16,009 bases of DNA from an uncultured Dehalococcoidia bacterium (GCA_937864275.1 CALMIW010000623.1:1-16009), one strand, 5' to 3'. Shown: positions 6,367-14,031, counted from the stretch's first letter. Translations and numbers: made by a program. Notes: generated from the letters alone by a model not told the origin.

Positions 6367-7953
6367 TCACGGGCCCGCTTGCGCGACTTCCGGCTTCACC
6401 AGGTTGCGGAACTGGGCGAAGTTCGCCTTGAATTTCTCGGCAATCGCCGCATAGGTCGCGTCGTACTCGGCCTGGTCGGCCCAGCACTCGCGTGGGGCGA
6501 GCAGCTTGCTGTCGACGCCGGGAGCCGCCGTCGGGACGTCGAACCCGAAGACCGGGTCCTTGCGGAAGGTCACGTTGTCGAGCGAGTCGTTGAGGATGGC
6601 GCGGACCATGGCGCGCGTTTCGCGGATGGCGATGCGCTTGCCGACGCCGTACTTCCCGCCGCTCCAGCCGGTGTTCACCATCCAGACCTTCGCGCCGGTC
6701 ATCTTCAGCCGCTGCTCGAGCAGTTCGGCGTAGACGGTCGGGTTGAGCGCCATGAAGGGGGCGCCGTAGCAGGGGCTGAAGGTGGTCTCCGGGTCGACGA
6801 TGCCGACTTCGGTGCCGGCCAGCTTGCAGGTGTAGCCGCTGAGGAAGTGGTAGAGCGCCTGCTCGTTCGTGAGCCGTGCGATGGGCGGGAGGACGCCATA
6901 GGCGTCGGCTGTCAGGAGGATGACGTGCGCCGGGTGCGGCGCCACCTCCTCGGTGTAGACGTTGCGCAGCGACTCGAGCGGATAGCTGCCGCGCGTGTTC
7001 TCGGTGATCGAGTCGTTGTCGAGGTCCACCTCGCGGGTGTGCTCATCGAAGATCACGTTCTCGAGGATGGTTCCGAATTCGCTCGTCTGCTCGAAGATGT
7101 CGGGCTCGGCCTCCTTCGAGAGGCGGATCGTCTTGGCGTAGCAGCCGCCTTCGATGTTGAAGATGCCGGTCTCGGTCCAGGCGTGCTCGTCGTCGCCGAT
7201 GAGCAGCCGTTCAGGGTCGGTGCTGAGCGTAGTCTTGCCGGTGCCGGAGAGGCCGAAGAACAGTGCCGACTTGCCGGTGCGCGGGTCCACGTTCGCCGCG
7301 GAGTGGAGCGAAAGCACCCCATCGAGCGGGAGGTAGTAGTTCATCGCCGTGAAGACGGACTTCTTCATTTCGCCGGCGTAGGCGGAGCCGGCGATGAGGA
7401 TGACGCCCTCGGTCATATTCAGGGCGACGACCGCGTCGCTGCGGATGCCGTCGGCTTCGCCTTCGAGTTGCAGGAACGGGCAGTGGATGATGGTGATGTC
7501 GGGGTCGCTCTCGGCCGGCATCGGCGACGACGGGATGAACATCGTGCGGGCGAAGAGCGAGTGGTAAGCCTGCTCGGTGATGACGCGGACCGTCTTGCGA
7601 TGGTTCGGGTCCTGCGCGACGACGCAGTCCTGCAGGTAGATGTCCCTGTCCTTCAGGTAGGCGATGGCCCTCGTGCGCAGGCGTTCGAACGTGTCGACCG
7701 AGAGCGGCTGGTTGTGGTTGCCCCACCACACGTGCTCGGAGATCTCCGGGGTGCGCACCACGAACTTGTCTTTCGGGCTGCGTCCCGTCCGTTCGCCGCT
7801 GAAAACCGCGAACGTGCCGCCCTGGAGGAGCTTTCCTTCCTGCCGCTTCACCGCGTGTTCGTAGAGCACGGGCACCGAAAGGTTGTGATATACCTCTCCG
7901 GCGTTGGCGAGGATAACGCTCGCAACGTTGCTCGGCGCAGGGGAAATGGCCAT
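6367..7953 (-). CDS. pckA: Phosphoenolpyruvate carboxykinase (ATP)
   Basis: 528-residue cytoplasmic enzyme converting oxaloacetate and ATP to PEP, CO2 and ADP, the entry step of gluconeogenesis. ATP-type signatures are present: TGRSPKDKF (residues 56-64, oxaloacetate-binding Arg), GEMKKSVF (194-201, metal/PEP site Lys), P-loop GLSGTGKTT (234-242), LLIGDDEHAW (250-259, second kinase motif with the metal-binding acids), NIEGGCYAK and the later NTGWSGGKYGVGKR. Length fits the family (about 520-540). The ATG at 7953 was chosen because family similarity begins shortly after it. The frame also runs open into the upstream HDOD gene, but the intervening ~45 codons have no family similarity and contain promoter-like sequence. 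An imperfect inverted repeat lies 14-34 bases upstream and may affect expression. Confidence 0.96.
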   Translation of the reverse strand: MAISPAPSNVASVILANAGEVYHNLSVPVLYEHAVKRQEGKLLQGGTFAVFSGERTGRSPKDKFVVRTPEISEHVWWGNHNQPLSVDTFERLRTRAIAYLKDRDIYLQDCVVAQDPNHRKTVRVITEQAYHSLFARTMFIPSSPMPAESDPDITIIHCPFLQLEGEADGIRSDAVVALNMTEGVILIAGSAYAGEMKKSVFTAMNYYLPLDGVLSLHSAANVDPRTGKSALFFGLSGTGKTTLSTDPERLLIGDDEHAWTETGIFNIEGGCYAKTIRLSKEAEPDIFEQTSEFGTILENVIFDEHTREVDLDNDSITENTRGSYPLESLRNVYTEEVAPHPAHVILLTADAYGVLPPIARLTNEQALYHFLSGYTCKLAGTEVGIVDPETTFSPCYGAPFMALNPTVYAELLEQRLKMTGAKVWMVNTGWSGGKYGVGKRIAIRETRAMVRAILNDSLDNVTFRKDPVFGFDVPTAAPGVDSKLLAPRECWADQAEYDATYAAIAEKFKANFAQFRNLVKPEVAQAGP

Positions 7954-7966
7954 TGCGTCTCTGCTC

Positions 7967-7987
7967 TCAGGGGCAGTTGCCCACTGA
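7967..7987. promoter_or_regulatory. Inverted repeat just upstream of pckA
   Basis: Arms TCAGGGGCA and TGCCC-a-CTGA face each other across a 2-base centre, giving 9 bp of pairing with one bulged A. It sits 14-34 bases before the pckA ATG, where it could be an operator or a 5' UTR hairpin. It may be chance in GC-rich DNA. Confidence 0.3.
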
Positions 7988-8016
7988 AGGAGAATACGGC
8001 CAGTTACCTCTCCCTG

Positions 8017-8045
8017 TGAATACCTGAGGGTTGAGATATAGTCGA
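8017..8045 (-). promoter_or_regulatory. pckA: Candidate pckA promoter
   Basis: The gap between HDOD and pckA holds an AT-richer patch. On the minus strand TCGACT (8045-8040) and TATTCA (8022-8017) are 17 bp apart and partly match sigma-70-type boxes. A start near 8010 would give a leader of about 57 bases carrying the inverted repeat. The match is weak. Confidence 0.3.
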
Positions 8046-8084
8046 GAACAATAGGACGGTACGCCCCACCGATGGCCCTTGTGG

Positions 8085-8940
8085 CTAGGCTGCCACACCA
8101 GCGGGCGTGCCTTTCACCAGCTCCATCAGCGAATCGACCTGCCGTGAAAGCTGCAGGAACCCGGGGGGCGGGGCCGGGCAGCTGGCCGTACGGGGGTGGG
8201 ACCCCATCCCCCGCCTGGAGGCCGTTCGCGGTCACGAAGCGGTCGGCGCCGGCGACCATGCCCGCCAGCGAGACCTCGGAGCTTTCGGCGGTGTGGTGCC
8301 GCGCGACCGCATCCTGGATGTCGGCCGGGAGCTTCCAGCGCCTGGCCAGCAGGCCGCCCACTTCGGCGTGGTCGTAGCCAAGGAGTTCGAACTCGAGCGC
8401 TTCGAGCGTTTCGCCCCGGGCGAGGCAGGCGGCGATCGCCTGGTCGAGCGCCGCCGGGTCGGCGTAGAACATCGCCAACCGGCCCATGTTGTGAAGGATG
8501 CCGGCCGTAAACGCACTGGGAACGTCGAGGCGGCGGCTCTTCCCGGCCAGTTCGGCCGCGCGGAAGGCCACGGCGATCGCGTGCCGCCAGAAGACCTCGA
8601 TGCGGAAGAGCGCGTTCAGCGCGTCGGGCGCGTAGCCCCCCGCGATGGCTCCGCTGATGGCCATGTTCCGTGCCTGGACGAAGCCGAGGGTGACCAGTGC
8701 TTCCTGCACCGAGGTGACCTCCCGGGAGCGCCGGTAGGCCGCGGAGTTCACCACCCGGAGGAGGCGTCCGCTCAGGCCGGGGTCCGAAGAGACGACGAGG
8801 GCGAGGTCCGAAGCGGAGGACTTCGGGTTCTGGGCGACCTCCATCACCCGCAACGCCACCGCGGGGAGCGGCGGTAGCGCCTCGATGGCGGAGAGGATGC
8901 TTGCGGCGCGGGATACGGGTTGCTGGGGATTGGCGGGCAT
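8085..8940 (-). CDS. HDOD-domain protein, frameshifted near its 3' end
   Basis: HDOD protein, a catalytically inactive HD-like signalling family often tied to regulation by cyclic nucleotides or stress. The ATG at 8940 has GGAGGGG six bases upstream. The HDOD domain covers residues ~15-225: LPPLPAVALRVMEV (22-35), VVSSDPGLSGRLLRVVNSAA (49-68), SVQEALVTLGFVQARNMA (77-94), then FTAGILHNMGRLAMF (144-158), where the HD pair is HN, and LGYDHAEVGGLLARRWKLP (187-205). After about residue 257 the frame loses sense, while the adjacent frame reads GFLQLSRQVDSLMELVKGTP, VAA and a TAG at 8087-8085, a fitting helical C-terminus. One base removed from the G run at 8163-8168 joins the two, giving about 283 residues. 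Without this, the frame runs on into pckA. Confidence 0.8.
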
Positions 8941-9007
8941 GACGGCCCCTCCGGCATTCAGGCTATTCACCTTCGAGTGTCCGCCGAATTCATCGCCGCA
9001 TGGAGTG

Positions 9008-9040
9008 GGGACTACCCGCATCCAGCGCCCGGATAGTCCC
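9008..9040 (-). terminator. Hairpin after the DUF512 gene
   Basis: GGGACTACCCG (9008-9018) pairs with CGGATAGTCCC (9030-9040) over 11 bp with one wobble and an 11-base loop. It begins 16 bases beyond the DUF512 stop (9056) in the direction of transcription and lies before the HDOD start. There is no T-run. Confidence 0.6.
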
Positions 9041-9055
9041 AACGGCGGCCGGACG

Positions 9056-10438
9056 CTACCGCGACCAGAATGCCCCGTTCGGCGCCTCGTTGCGGTGTGG
9101 GGGCGTCGGGCCGCGTTCCAGGATCTCCACAACGTCCGACCAGAGCGCCGCGAACGCCAGTGGCGAGCCGAGCCGTTCGGCGGCTTCCTCCACCGTCATC
9201 GAGTCCAGGAACTTCTCGCCGAAGTAGTCGAGGCTGGGGCGCGGGAGGATGACGATGTCGGCCTCCTCGCCCTGCAGCTGCTCCACATAATCCTTGCCGC
9301 AGACCAGCCCGCTCACGTTCACGCGCTCGCCGAAGACGGTGTTGGTCACACCCTTCACGCGGATCTCGGCGCCGGTCGCTGCAGACACTTCCTCGGCGAC
9401 CTTCGCAAGTGTCGGCGCGATCAGTGCCGCGGTGCCGACCAGGACGCGCTTGCCTTTCCCGACGCCCGGCTTCAACCGCCGCTTCGTCCACGACCAGTCG
9501 TCGAGCATCGTGCGGACCATGCCGATGCCGTTCTCGTACTGGGGGAAGCCGTCGTACGTTGCCCGGCCAGGAATCGGCAGGCCGGCGGTCACGTAGTACT
9601 CGTCGCTGCACTGGACGATGGTCGCGCCGAACCGCTTCCGGAACTCCTTCTGGAGCGGCCGCAAGATCCTGACGATCCCACGGGCGTAGTCGCGGTTCGG
9701 GCGCACCAGCGGGATGCCATCGCGCTTCAGAGACCACTCCTCCAGCTTCGGGCTGGCGCCCACAGGCACCACGGAGATGGTCTGGACCGTCGGATAGAGT
9801 TCGCCGAGGTCGCGAATGGAGCGGGCGAGGTGTTCGCCGTCGTTCACGCCCGGGCAGAGGACGATCTGGGTGTGGGCGACGATCCCGAGGCTCCCCAGTC
9901 GCCGCAGCTGGTCGAGGATGTCCGGCGCCGTGTCGTTTGAGAGCATGTGGCGGCGCAGGCCAAGCTCCGTCGCATGGACCGAGACGTTGAGCGGGCTCAG
10001 CCGTTGCTCTTCGAGCCGTTCCCAGTCGGCGTCGGTCAGGTTCGTGAGCGTTACGAAGTTGCCATGGAGGAAACTGAGGCGGTAGTCATCGTCCTTGGTG
10101 TAGAGGGTCTTCCGCATGCCCTTGGGCAGGCCCTTGAGGAAGCAGAAGAAGCAGTTGTTGTTGCAGAGGATGACGTCGTCCCAGGTCGCGCGTTCGAACT
10201 CGATGCCGAGGTCTTCGTCGATCTCCTTTTCGAACAGGATCAGGTCGTCCAGGCCGTTCGCCTTCTTGATGGCGACCTGTACCTCGTGGGCGGCGGCGTA
10301 GAACTGGAAGTCCACGACGTCCCGCGGCACTCGCCCATCGACGGAGACGACCGCGTCTCCGGCTTCGATGCCCGCCTCGTCGGCCAGCGAACCCGGCGCG
10401 ACCGCGGAGACAAGACCGGGGGTGGGGGGACGTTGCAT
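9056..10438 (-). CDS. PDZ / radical SAM / DUF512 protein
   Basis: 460-residue protein of the DUF512 family, function not established. An N-terminal PDZ-like domain (residues ~5-70; APGSLADEAGIEAGDAVVSV, then DGRVPRDVVDFQFYAA) is followed by a radical-SAM-like Fe-S motif CNNNCFFC (Cys92, Cys96, Cys99, spacing CX3CX2C), a TIM-barrel-like core (LSFLHGNFVTLTNL, LSPLNVSVHAT, HTQIVLCPGVND, ISVVPVGASP) and a C-terminal DUF512 domain from ~310 with VLVGTAALIAPTL and DIVILPRPSLDYFGEKFLD. The ATG at 10438 is chosen over 10498 because GGAGG lies five bases upstream and the PDZ fold starts there. It is divergent from the DUF5519-like gene. DUF512 genes often occur near der or the cmk/ispH cluster, which fits this site. 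Confidence 0.88.
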   Translation of the reverse strand: MQRPPTPGLVSAVAPGSLADEAGIEAGDAVVSVDGRVPRDVVDFQFYAAAHEVQVAIKKANGLDDLILFEKEIDEDLGIEFERATWDDVILCNNNCFFCFLKGLPKGMRKTLYTKDDDYRLSFLHGNFVTLTNLTDADWERLEEQRLSPLNVSVHATELGLRRHMLSNDTAPDILDQLRRLGSLGIVAHTQIVLCPGVNDGEHLARSIRDLGELYPTVQTISVVPVGASPKLEEWSLKRDGIPLVRPNRDYARGIVRILRPLQKEFRKRFGATIVQCSDEYYVTAGLPIPGRATYDGFPQYENGIGMVRTMLDDWSWTKRRLKPGVGKGKRVLVGTAALIAPTLAKVAEEVSAATGAEIRVKGVTNTVFGERVNVSGLVCGKDYVEQLQGEEADIVILPRPSLDYFGEKFLDSMTVEEAAERLGSPLAFAALWSDVVEILERGPTPPHRNEAPNGAFWSR

Positions 10439-10488
10439 AAGACCTCCATTGTGCTTGATGTCTCCCCGTCGGGTCGAAAGCGGCTCGC

Positions 10489-10494
10489 TATACT
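10489..10494 (+). promoter_or_regulatory. -10 box placed for a leaderless transcript
   Basis: TATACT occupies positions -12 to -7 if transcription starts at the A of the ATG at 10501. There is no ribosome site before this ATG and the whole divergent gap is only 62 bp. This is the standard arrangement of leaderless genes. No good -35 is visible at the usual distance. Confidence 0.55.
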
Positions 10495-10500
10495 CCACGG

Positions 10501-10881
10501 ATGAACGAGCTACAGCAGGAACTCTGGATGCGGCTCCTCGAGATTCCGGGCGTCGAAGAAGGCGAGAATTCCTGGGGGCCGGACACCGCCCTCTGGGTGA
10601 ACGGCACGCAGATGGCGAACTTCCGCCGTGACGGCGGCCTCGAAATCCGCCTGTCGCGCAGGGTCATTGCCGAACTGAAGGCCCGGTTGTCCGCCGACCG
10701 CCGCGTCGCCCTGCGCGGCAACTCCGATTGGGCTGGCTTCCGCTTCAAATCCACTGCGGATTTCGATTTCCTCGTCGAAATGGCCGGCCGAGCCGCGAAG
10801 GTCTACCTCCCGGCGGATGGCACCCCTCCAAAGCCGCCGCCCTCCGGCGCCGAGATGGCGCGCCGCAAAGCCTTTCACTGA
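10501..10881 (+). CDS. DUF5519-like (luciferase-domain annotated) protein
   Basis: 126-residue small protein that resembles DUF5519, a family sometimes labelled luciferase domain-containing without proof of such activity. The match rests on the order GVEEGENSWGPDTALWVNGT (residues 17-36), MANFRRDGGLEIRLSRRVIA (38-57), RLSADRRVALRGNSDWAGFR (62-81), with the typical serine-Asp-Trp before the last strand, and a final helix FDFLVEMAGRAAKVYL. The last ~20 residues are Pro-rich and basic and probably disordered. Translation appears leaderless. The gene is divergent from DUF512 and convergent with ispH, whose stop is only 11 bp away. It interrupts an otherwise minus-strand block, so it may be an insertion into that neighbourhood. 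Its function is unknown. Confidence 0.65.
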   Translation: MNELQQELWMRLLEIPGVEEGENSWGPDTALWVNGTQMANFRRDGGLEIRLSRRVIAELKARLSADRRVALRGNSDWAGFRFKSTADFDFLVEMAGRAAKVYLPADGTPPKPPPSGAEMARRKAFH

Positions 10882-10892
10882 CCTGGTCGGAG

Positions 10893-11822
10893 CTAAGCCG
10901 GCGCCAGTTCCAGGATCCGCGCCTCGACTTCGTCAATCGAGTAGTCCGGCGTCGATGCGCCAGCCGTAAGCCCCACGCGCTGTATGCCCGCGAACCAGCT
11001 CGCGTCGAGCTCGGCCGCGCCTTCGATGTGGTGCGCGACGGTGCCCTGCTCCTCGCAGACTTCCTTCAGGTGGCGGGGATTCGCGCTCTTCTTCCCGCCG
11101 ACAACCACCATCACGTCGACCGTCGCCGCGAGAGCCGCGGCTGCTTCCTGCTGGCCGGTCGTGGCATGGCAGAGCGTGTTCACAACGTGCATCTCGAAGT
11201 TCCGGTCACGGCCTAGAAGCATCAGGTTCGAGACGAACTTGGCGAAGTCTTCCATCTTGTGCGTCGTCTGGACCATCACGGCGATCTTGTTCGGGAAGCC
11301 CCCCGGGAAGTTGTCGACGAGTTCTCTCAACGCGGCCAGGTCCGCACTTGGCGCGATCGTCGCCTGGGAGAGCCCGTCCTTGCCCATGGTCCAGCCCATG
11401 ATCCCGCGCACTTCCTTGTGGCCGGGGTCGCCGAAAATGACCACGTGCCAGCCGTCGCGCACGAACTTCTGCCCGTAGCGCTGGGCCCTGGTGACGATGG
11501 GACAGGTGGTGTCGATGATTTCGAGGCCGCTGGCCTGGAGTTCCTTCATCGCGCGCTCGCCGACGCCGTGGGCGGTGATCGCCACGCGGCCTTCGTTCAC
11601 GCGCGCCGCCGTCGCCGCTCCGATGTCGCCATCGACCTGGTCCGGTCCGGGAAGCTGCACGACGCCGTTTCGCTCGAGGCTGCTGACGACGTGGGGGTTG
11701 TGGACGATTTCGCCGACGCTGAATACGGGCCGCTCCGGGCTTGCTTCGCCTTCCATAATCTGCACGGCGCGCCGGACGCCCATGCAGAACCCCATCTCAC
11801 TCGCCCGGATCACCGTCACCAT
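10893..11822 (-). CDS. ispH: 4-hydroxy-3-methylbut-2-enyl diphosphate reductase
   Basis: 309-residue Fe-S enzyme of the last step of the MEP pathway, making IPP and DMAPP from HMBPP. The three cluster cysteines are present: Cys13 (GFCMGVRRAV), Cys107 (DTTCP) and Cys218 (VNTLCHATTGQQ). Substrate-binding His41 (VHNPHV) and His85 (TAHGV) are in place, as is the His135-Lys-Glu137 segment (GDPGHKEVRG) that contains the proton-donor Glu, the VQTT motif (184-187) and a late STPDYSID. Length is normal. The ATG at 11822 lies inside plsC (26-bp overlap), with GGGGTGA about 10 bases upstream. It is the last gene of the five-gene minus-strand unit; no terminator is seen before the convergent DUF5519 gene. 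Confidence 0.97.
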   Translation of the reverse strand: MVTVIRASEMGFCMGVRRAVQIMEGEASPERPVFSVGEIVHNPHVVSSLERNGVVQLPGPDQVDGDIGAATAARVNEGRVAITAHGVGERAMKELQASGLEIIDTTCPIVTRAQRYGQKFVRDGWHVVIFGDPGHKEVRGIMGWTMGKDGLSQATIAPSADLAALRELVDNFPGGFPNKIAVMVQTTHKMEDFAKFVSNLMLLGRDRNFEMHVVNTLCHATTGQQEAAAALAATVDVMVVVGGKKSANPRHLKEVCEEQGTVAHHIEGAAELDASWFAGIQRVGLTAGASTPDYSIDEVEARILELAPA

Positions 11823-12525
11823 TGGCTTCGTTCACCCCGTCTTTGGATCCAGTATAGGGAGGCAGGTATTTCGCGGGTAACTGCGCCTGGATGGCAGCTT
11901 CGATGCGCCGGGTAAGTTCGCTCACCTGCTCCTGGGTAGGCCGCCGGACGGGTTCGAGGTAGATCGGTTCGCCGATGCTGATCCGGAACTCGGGCCGTTT
12001 CGCCAGGACCAGCGGCTGCTTCAGCCGCTCGGTGCCGGTCATCGCGCACGGCAGGACCGTGGCTCCGGAGCGGAGCGCGATCATCGCCGTGCCAGGGTGC
12101 AGTTCGCCCATGTAGCCGGTCCGGCTGCGGTGGCCCTCCGGGAACATGCCGATGGCGCCGCCGCGCTTGAGGATGCGCTCAGCGGTCAGCATCGCGCCGA
12201 TGTCGGACTCGAACCGCCGCACCGGGAAGGCGTCCCAGAGCCTGACGATCGCCCCGAACGGCAGCTTGAAGAGCTCCACCTTCGCCATGAACCGGATGCG
12301 TCGCCGCGCGATGCCCGCGCCGAGGATGGGTGGGTCCGCGTTGTTCAGGTGGTTCGAGACGACGATCAACGCGCCTTCCCGCGGGACGTTCTCCCGCCCG
12401 GTCACCTTCCAGCTCACGACCACCCAGAGGAGCCCGCGGAGCAGGTAGGTGAGACTCCAGTAGACGGGCGGGGCGAACGTGTGCCAGCTGATGTGCGAGA
12501 GGCGGGTCTTTAGCTTTTTTCGCAT
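11797..12525 (-). CDS. plsC: 1-acyl-sn-glycerol-3-phosphate acyltransferase
   Basis: 242-residue membrane-associated acyltransferase that converts lysophosphatidate to phosphatidate. A hydrophobic N-terminal stretch (residues ~20-38) is followed by the catalytic HX4D motif SNHLNNADPP (His59, Asp64), motif II DAFPVRR (98-104), motif III FPEGHRSRTG (128-137, glycerophosphate binding) and motif IV VLPCAMTG (157-164). The start ATG at 12525 has GGAGAGGG a few bases upstream, inside the end of cmk (16-bp overlap). The protein ends with a short hydrophilic tail rich in Gly, Asp and Glu that overlaps the ispH start. Family members vary in acyl donor, which cannot be told here. Confidence 0.93.
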   Translation of the reverse strand: MRKKLKTRLSHISWHTFAPPVYWSLTYLLRGLLWVVVSWKVTGRENVPREGALIVVSNHLNNADPPILGAGIARRRIRFMAKVELFKLPFGAIVRLWDAFPVRRFESDIGAMLTAERILKRGGAIGMFPEGHRSRTGYMGELHPGTAMIALRSGATVLPCAMTGTERLKQPLVLAKRPEFRISIGEPIYLEPVRRPTQEQVSELTRRIEAAIQAQLPAKYLPPYTGSKDGVNEANGDGDPGE

Positions 12526-13193
12526 GGCACCCTCTCCAGGGCCAGGGCGATCACCTCGTCGAGCGTCATGTCGGTCGTGTCCACCACGATGGCGTCGGTA
12601 GCCGGCTTCATCGGACTGACCGTGCGAGCGGCATCGACTCGGTCGCGGTTGGAAATGTCCTGCCGCGCGTCCTTCGCGTCCTGCGTCGTTTGTGTACCGC
12701 GCCGTTTCGCGCGCGCATCTTCGCTCGCGTCCAGGTAGAGCTTCAGGGGCGCTTTGGGGAGAACCACCGTACCGATGTCCCGTCCTGCGAGGATGGCAGC
12801 TCCCCGGTTCGCGATGGCGCGCTGGCGGCGGACCATGGAGGCGCGCACGTTCGGCAGCGCCGAGTAACTGCTGACGTTCTTCTCGACATCCGGGCCGCGC
12901 AATGCATCGGTCACGTCTTCGCCCCGCAGGGACACGCGGGTGCCCGCGGGGCTCACGTCGACGGTCATTCGCAGCCGCCGGAGCAGTGGCCTGACCGCTT
13001 CCTCGGTGGCAGGCACCCCCGCGCGGAGCGCAGCCAGTGTCACTCCCCGGTACATCAGCCCGGTGTCGAGGAAGCTGTAGCCGTAGCGGGCGGCGATGGC
13101 CAGGCCCACGGTCGTCTTGCCGGATGCGGCAGGCCCGTCGATCGCGATCGTCCGCGGCAGTTCGTCACTCATCGGTGGGCCATCGTAGAGCAT
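12510..13193 (-). CDS. cmk: Cytidylate kinase
   Basis: Up to 227 residues. It phosphorylates CMP and dCMP with ATP in the cytoplasm. Seen are the P-loop IAIDGPAASGKTT (residues 16-28), the substrate segment SFLDTGLMYRGVT (40-52), GRDIGTVVLP (137-146) and a lid segment with RQDISNRDRVDAARTVSP (177-194), plus DAIVVDTTDMTLDEV near the end. The start is uncertain: ATG at 13193 has AAGGG a few bases upstream, whereas ATG at 13172 gives the usual short lead into IAIDGP but lacks a ribosome site. It lies 13 bp after the pseudouridine synthase gene and overlaps plsC by 16 bp, so it belongs to the same transcript. Confidence 0.96.
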   Translation of the reverse strand: MLYDGPPMSDELPRTIAIDGPAASGKTTVGLAIAARYGYSFLDTGLMYRGVTLAALRAGVPATEEAVRPLLRRLRMTVDVSPAGTRVSLRGEDVTDALRGPDVEKNVSSYSALPNVRASMVRRQRAIANRGAAILAGRDIGTVVLPKAPLKLYLDASEDARAKRRGTQTTQDAKDARQDISNRDRVDAARTVSPMKPATDAIVVDTTDMTLDEVIALALERVPCEKS

Positions 13194-13206
13194 CGCGCCC
13201 TTGTCG

Positions 13207-14031
13207 CTACTCCGGCCGCTTCCCGCCGGCAGCGGCGTAGAGCGCGTCGACCTCCGCGGGCGTGATCTCGCGGAACGCGCCGGAACTGAGGTTGCCCAGC
13301 ACCAGCGGGCCGATCCGGATGCGCCGCAGGGCCAGGACGTCGCGTCCTATCGCGGCCATCATCCGCCGGATCTCCCGGTTCTTGCCTTCCTTGAGGGTCA
13401 GGATCAGCCAGGCAGCCGGTTCGGGCCGGGGTTCGACGATCGTCGCGTGCTCTTCCTCTTCCTCGGCGTCTTCGAGAGCATCGAAGTCGACCTCGATATC
13501 CACAGGCTTCGGCGGCGCCGCTGCCGGTTGCGCCGAAACCGCCCGCAGCCGCTCCCCGGCATCTTCGACGCCGCGCACGAGCCGCTCGATGTCGCGCTTC
13601 GCCGGCATCGCGTCCAGTCCGACGAGATACTCCTTCTCCACTTCGTAGCGCGGGTGGGTCATGAGGTCCGTCAGGTGGCCGTCGTTGGTGAGGATGACCA
13701 GGCCCTCGCTGTCGAGGTCCAGGCGGCCTACCGGGTGAAGCAGCACGTCGCCGATGGGGACGAGGTCCAACACGGTCTCCCTGCCAAGGTCGTCTCGGGC
13801 CGTGGTGACGAACCCCGCGGGCTTGTGCAGCGCGAAGTACCGGTAGCGACCCTTCAGGACGGGCACCCCGTCGAGCAGCAGTTCATCGACCTCGGGATCG
13901 GCGCGCGCACCCAGCGTTTCGACCGTCACGCCGTTCACGCTCACCCGGCCGGCCAGGATCATCTCTTCGGCCACCCGCCGCGAGGCTACGCCCGCGTTCG
14001 AGAGGATCTTCTGCAATCGTTCAATGGCCAC
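13207..14031 (-). CDS. RluB-family rRNA pseudouridine synthase with an acidic insert
   Basis: 274-residue RsuA/RluB/RluE/RluF family enzyme that isomerises uridine in rRNA. An S4 RNA-binding domain fills residues 1-60 (ERLQKILSNAGVASRRVAEE), followed by the linker YFALHKPAGFVTT and the catalytic motif GRLDLDSEGLVILTNDG (102-118; catalytic Asp105). EKEYLVGLD and the closing LTLKEGKNREIRRMMAAIG (211-229) complete the fold. Between them, residues ~168-206 form an extra acidic, Pro-rich segment (DALEDAEEEEEH within it) not usual in the family. It starts with GTG at 14031, overlapping the upstream surface-protein gene by 11 bp. The target site is probably helix 89 or a nearby site in 23S rRNA by analogy with RluB, but RsuA-like specificity cannot be excluded. 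Confidence 0.9.
   Translation of the reverse strand: MAIERLQKILSNAGVASRRVAEEMILAGRVSVNGVTVETLGARADPEVDELLLDGVPVLKGRYRYFALHKPAGFVTTARDDLGRETVLDLVPIGDVLLHPVGRLDLDSEGLVILTNDGHLTDLMTHPRYEVEKEYLVGLDAMPAKRDIERLVRGVEDAGERLRAVSAQPAAAPPKPVDIEVDFDALEDAEEEEEHATIVEPRPEPAAWLILTLKEGKNREIRRMMAAIGRDVLALRRIRIGPLVLGNLSSGAFREITPAEVDALYAAAGGKRPE

Noticed and set aside
6379..8019. Long plus-strand open frame (546 codons) opposite pckA
   Set aside because: It is the antisense shadow of a GC-rich conserved gene; the protein has no family character and no ribosome site.
6367..9132. A 921-residue HDOD-PEPCK fusion protein with a 64-residue N-terminal extension
   Set aside because: The HDOD gene has its own strong ribosome site at 8940, its natural C-terminus and stop lie in the next frame, and the joining codons show no family similarity. 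A homopolymer indel explains the open frame.
10439..10498. DUF512 start at 10498
   Set aside because: It would leave two bases to the divergent gene and lacks a ribosome site; GGAGG precedes the ATG at 10438.
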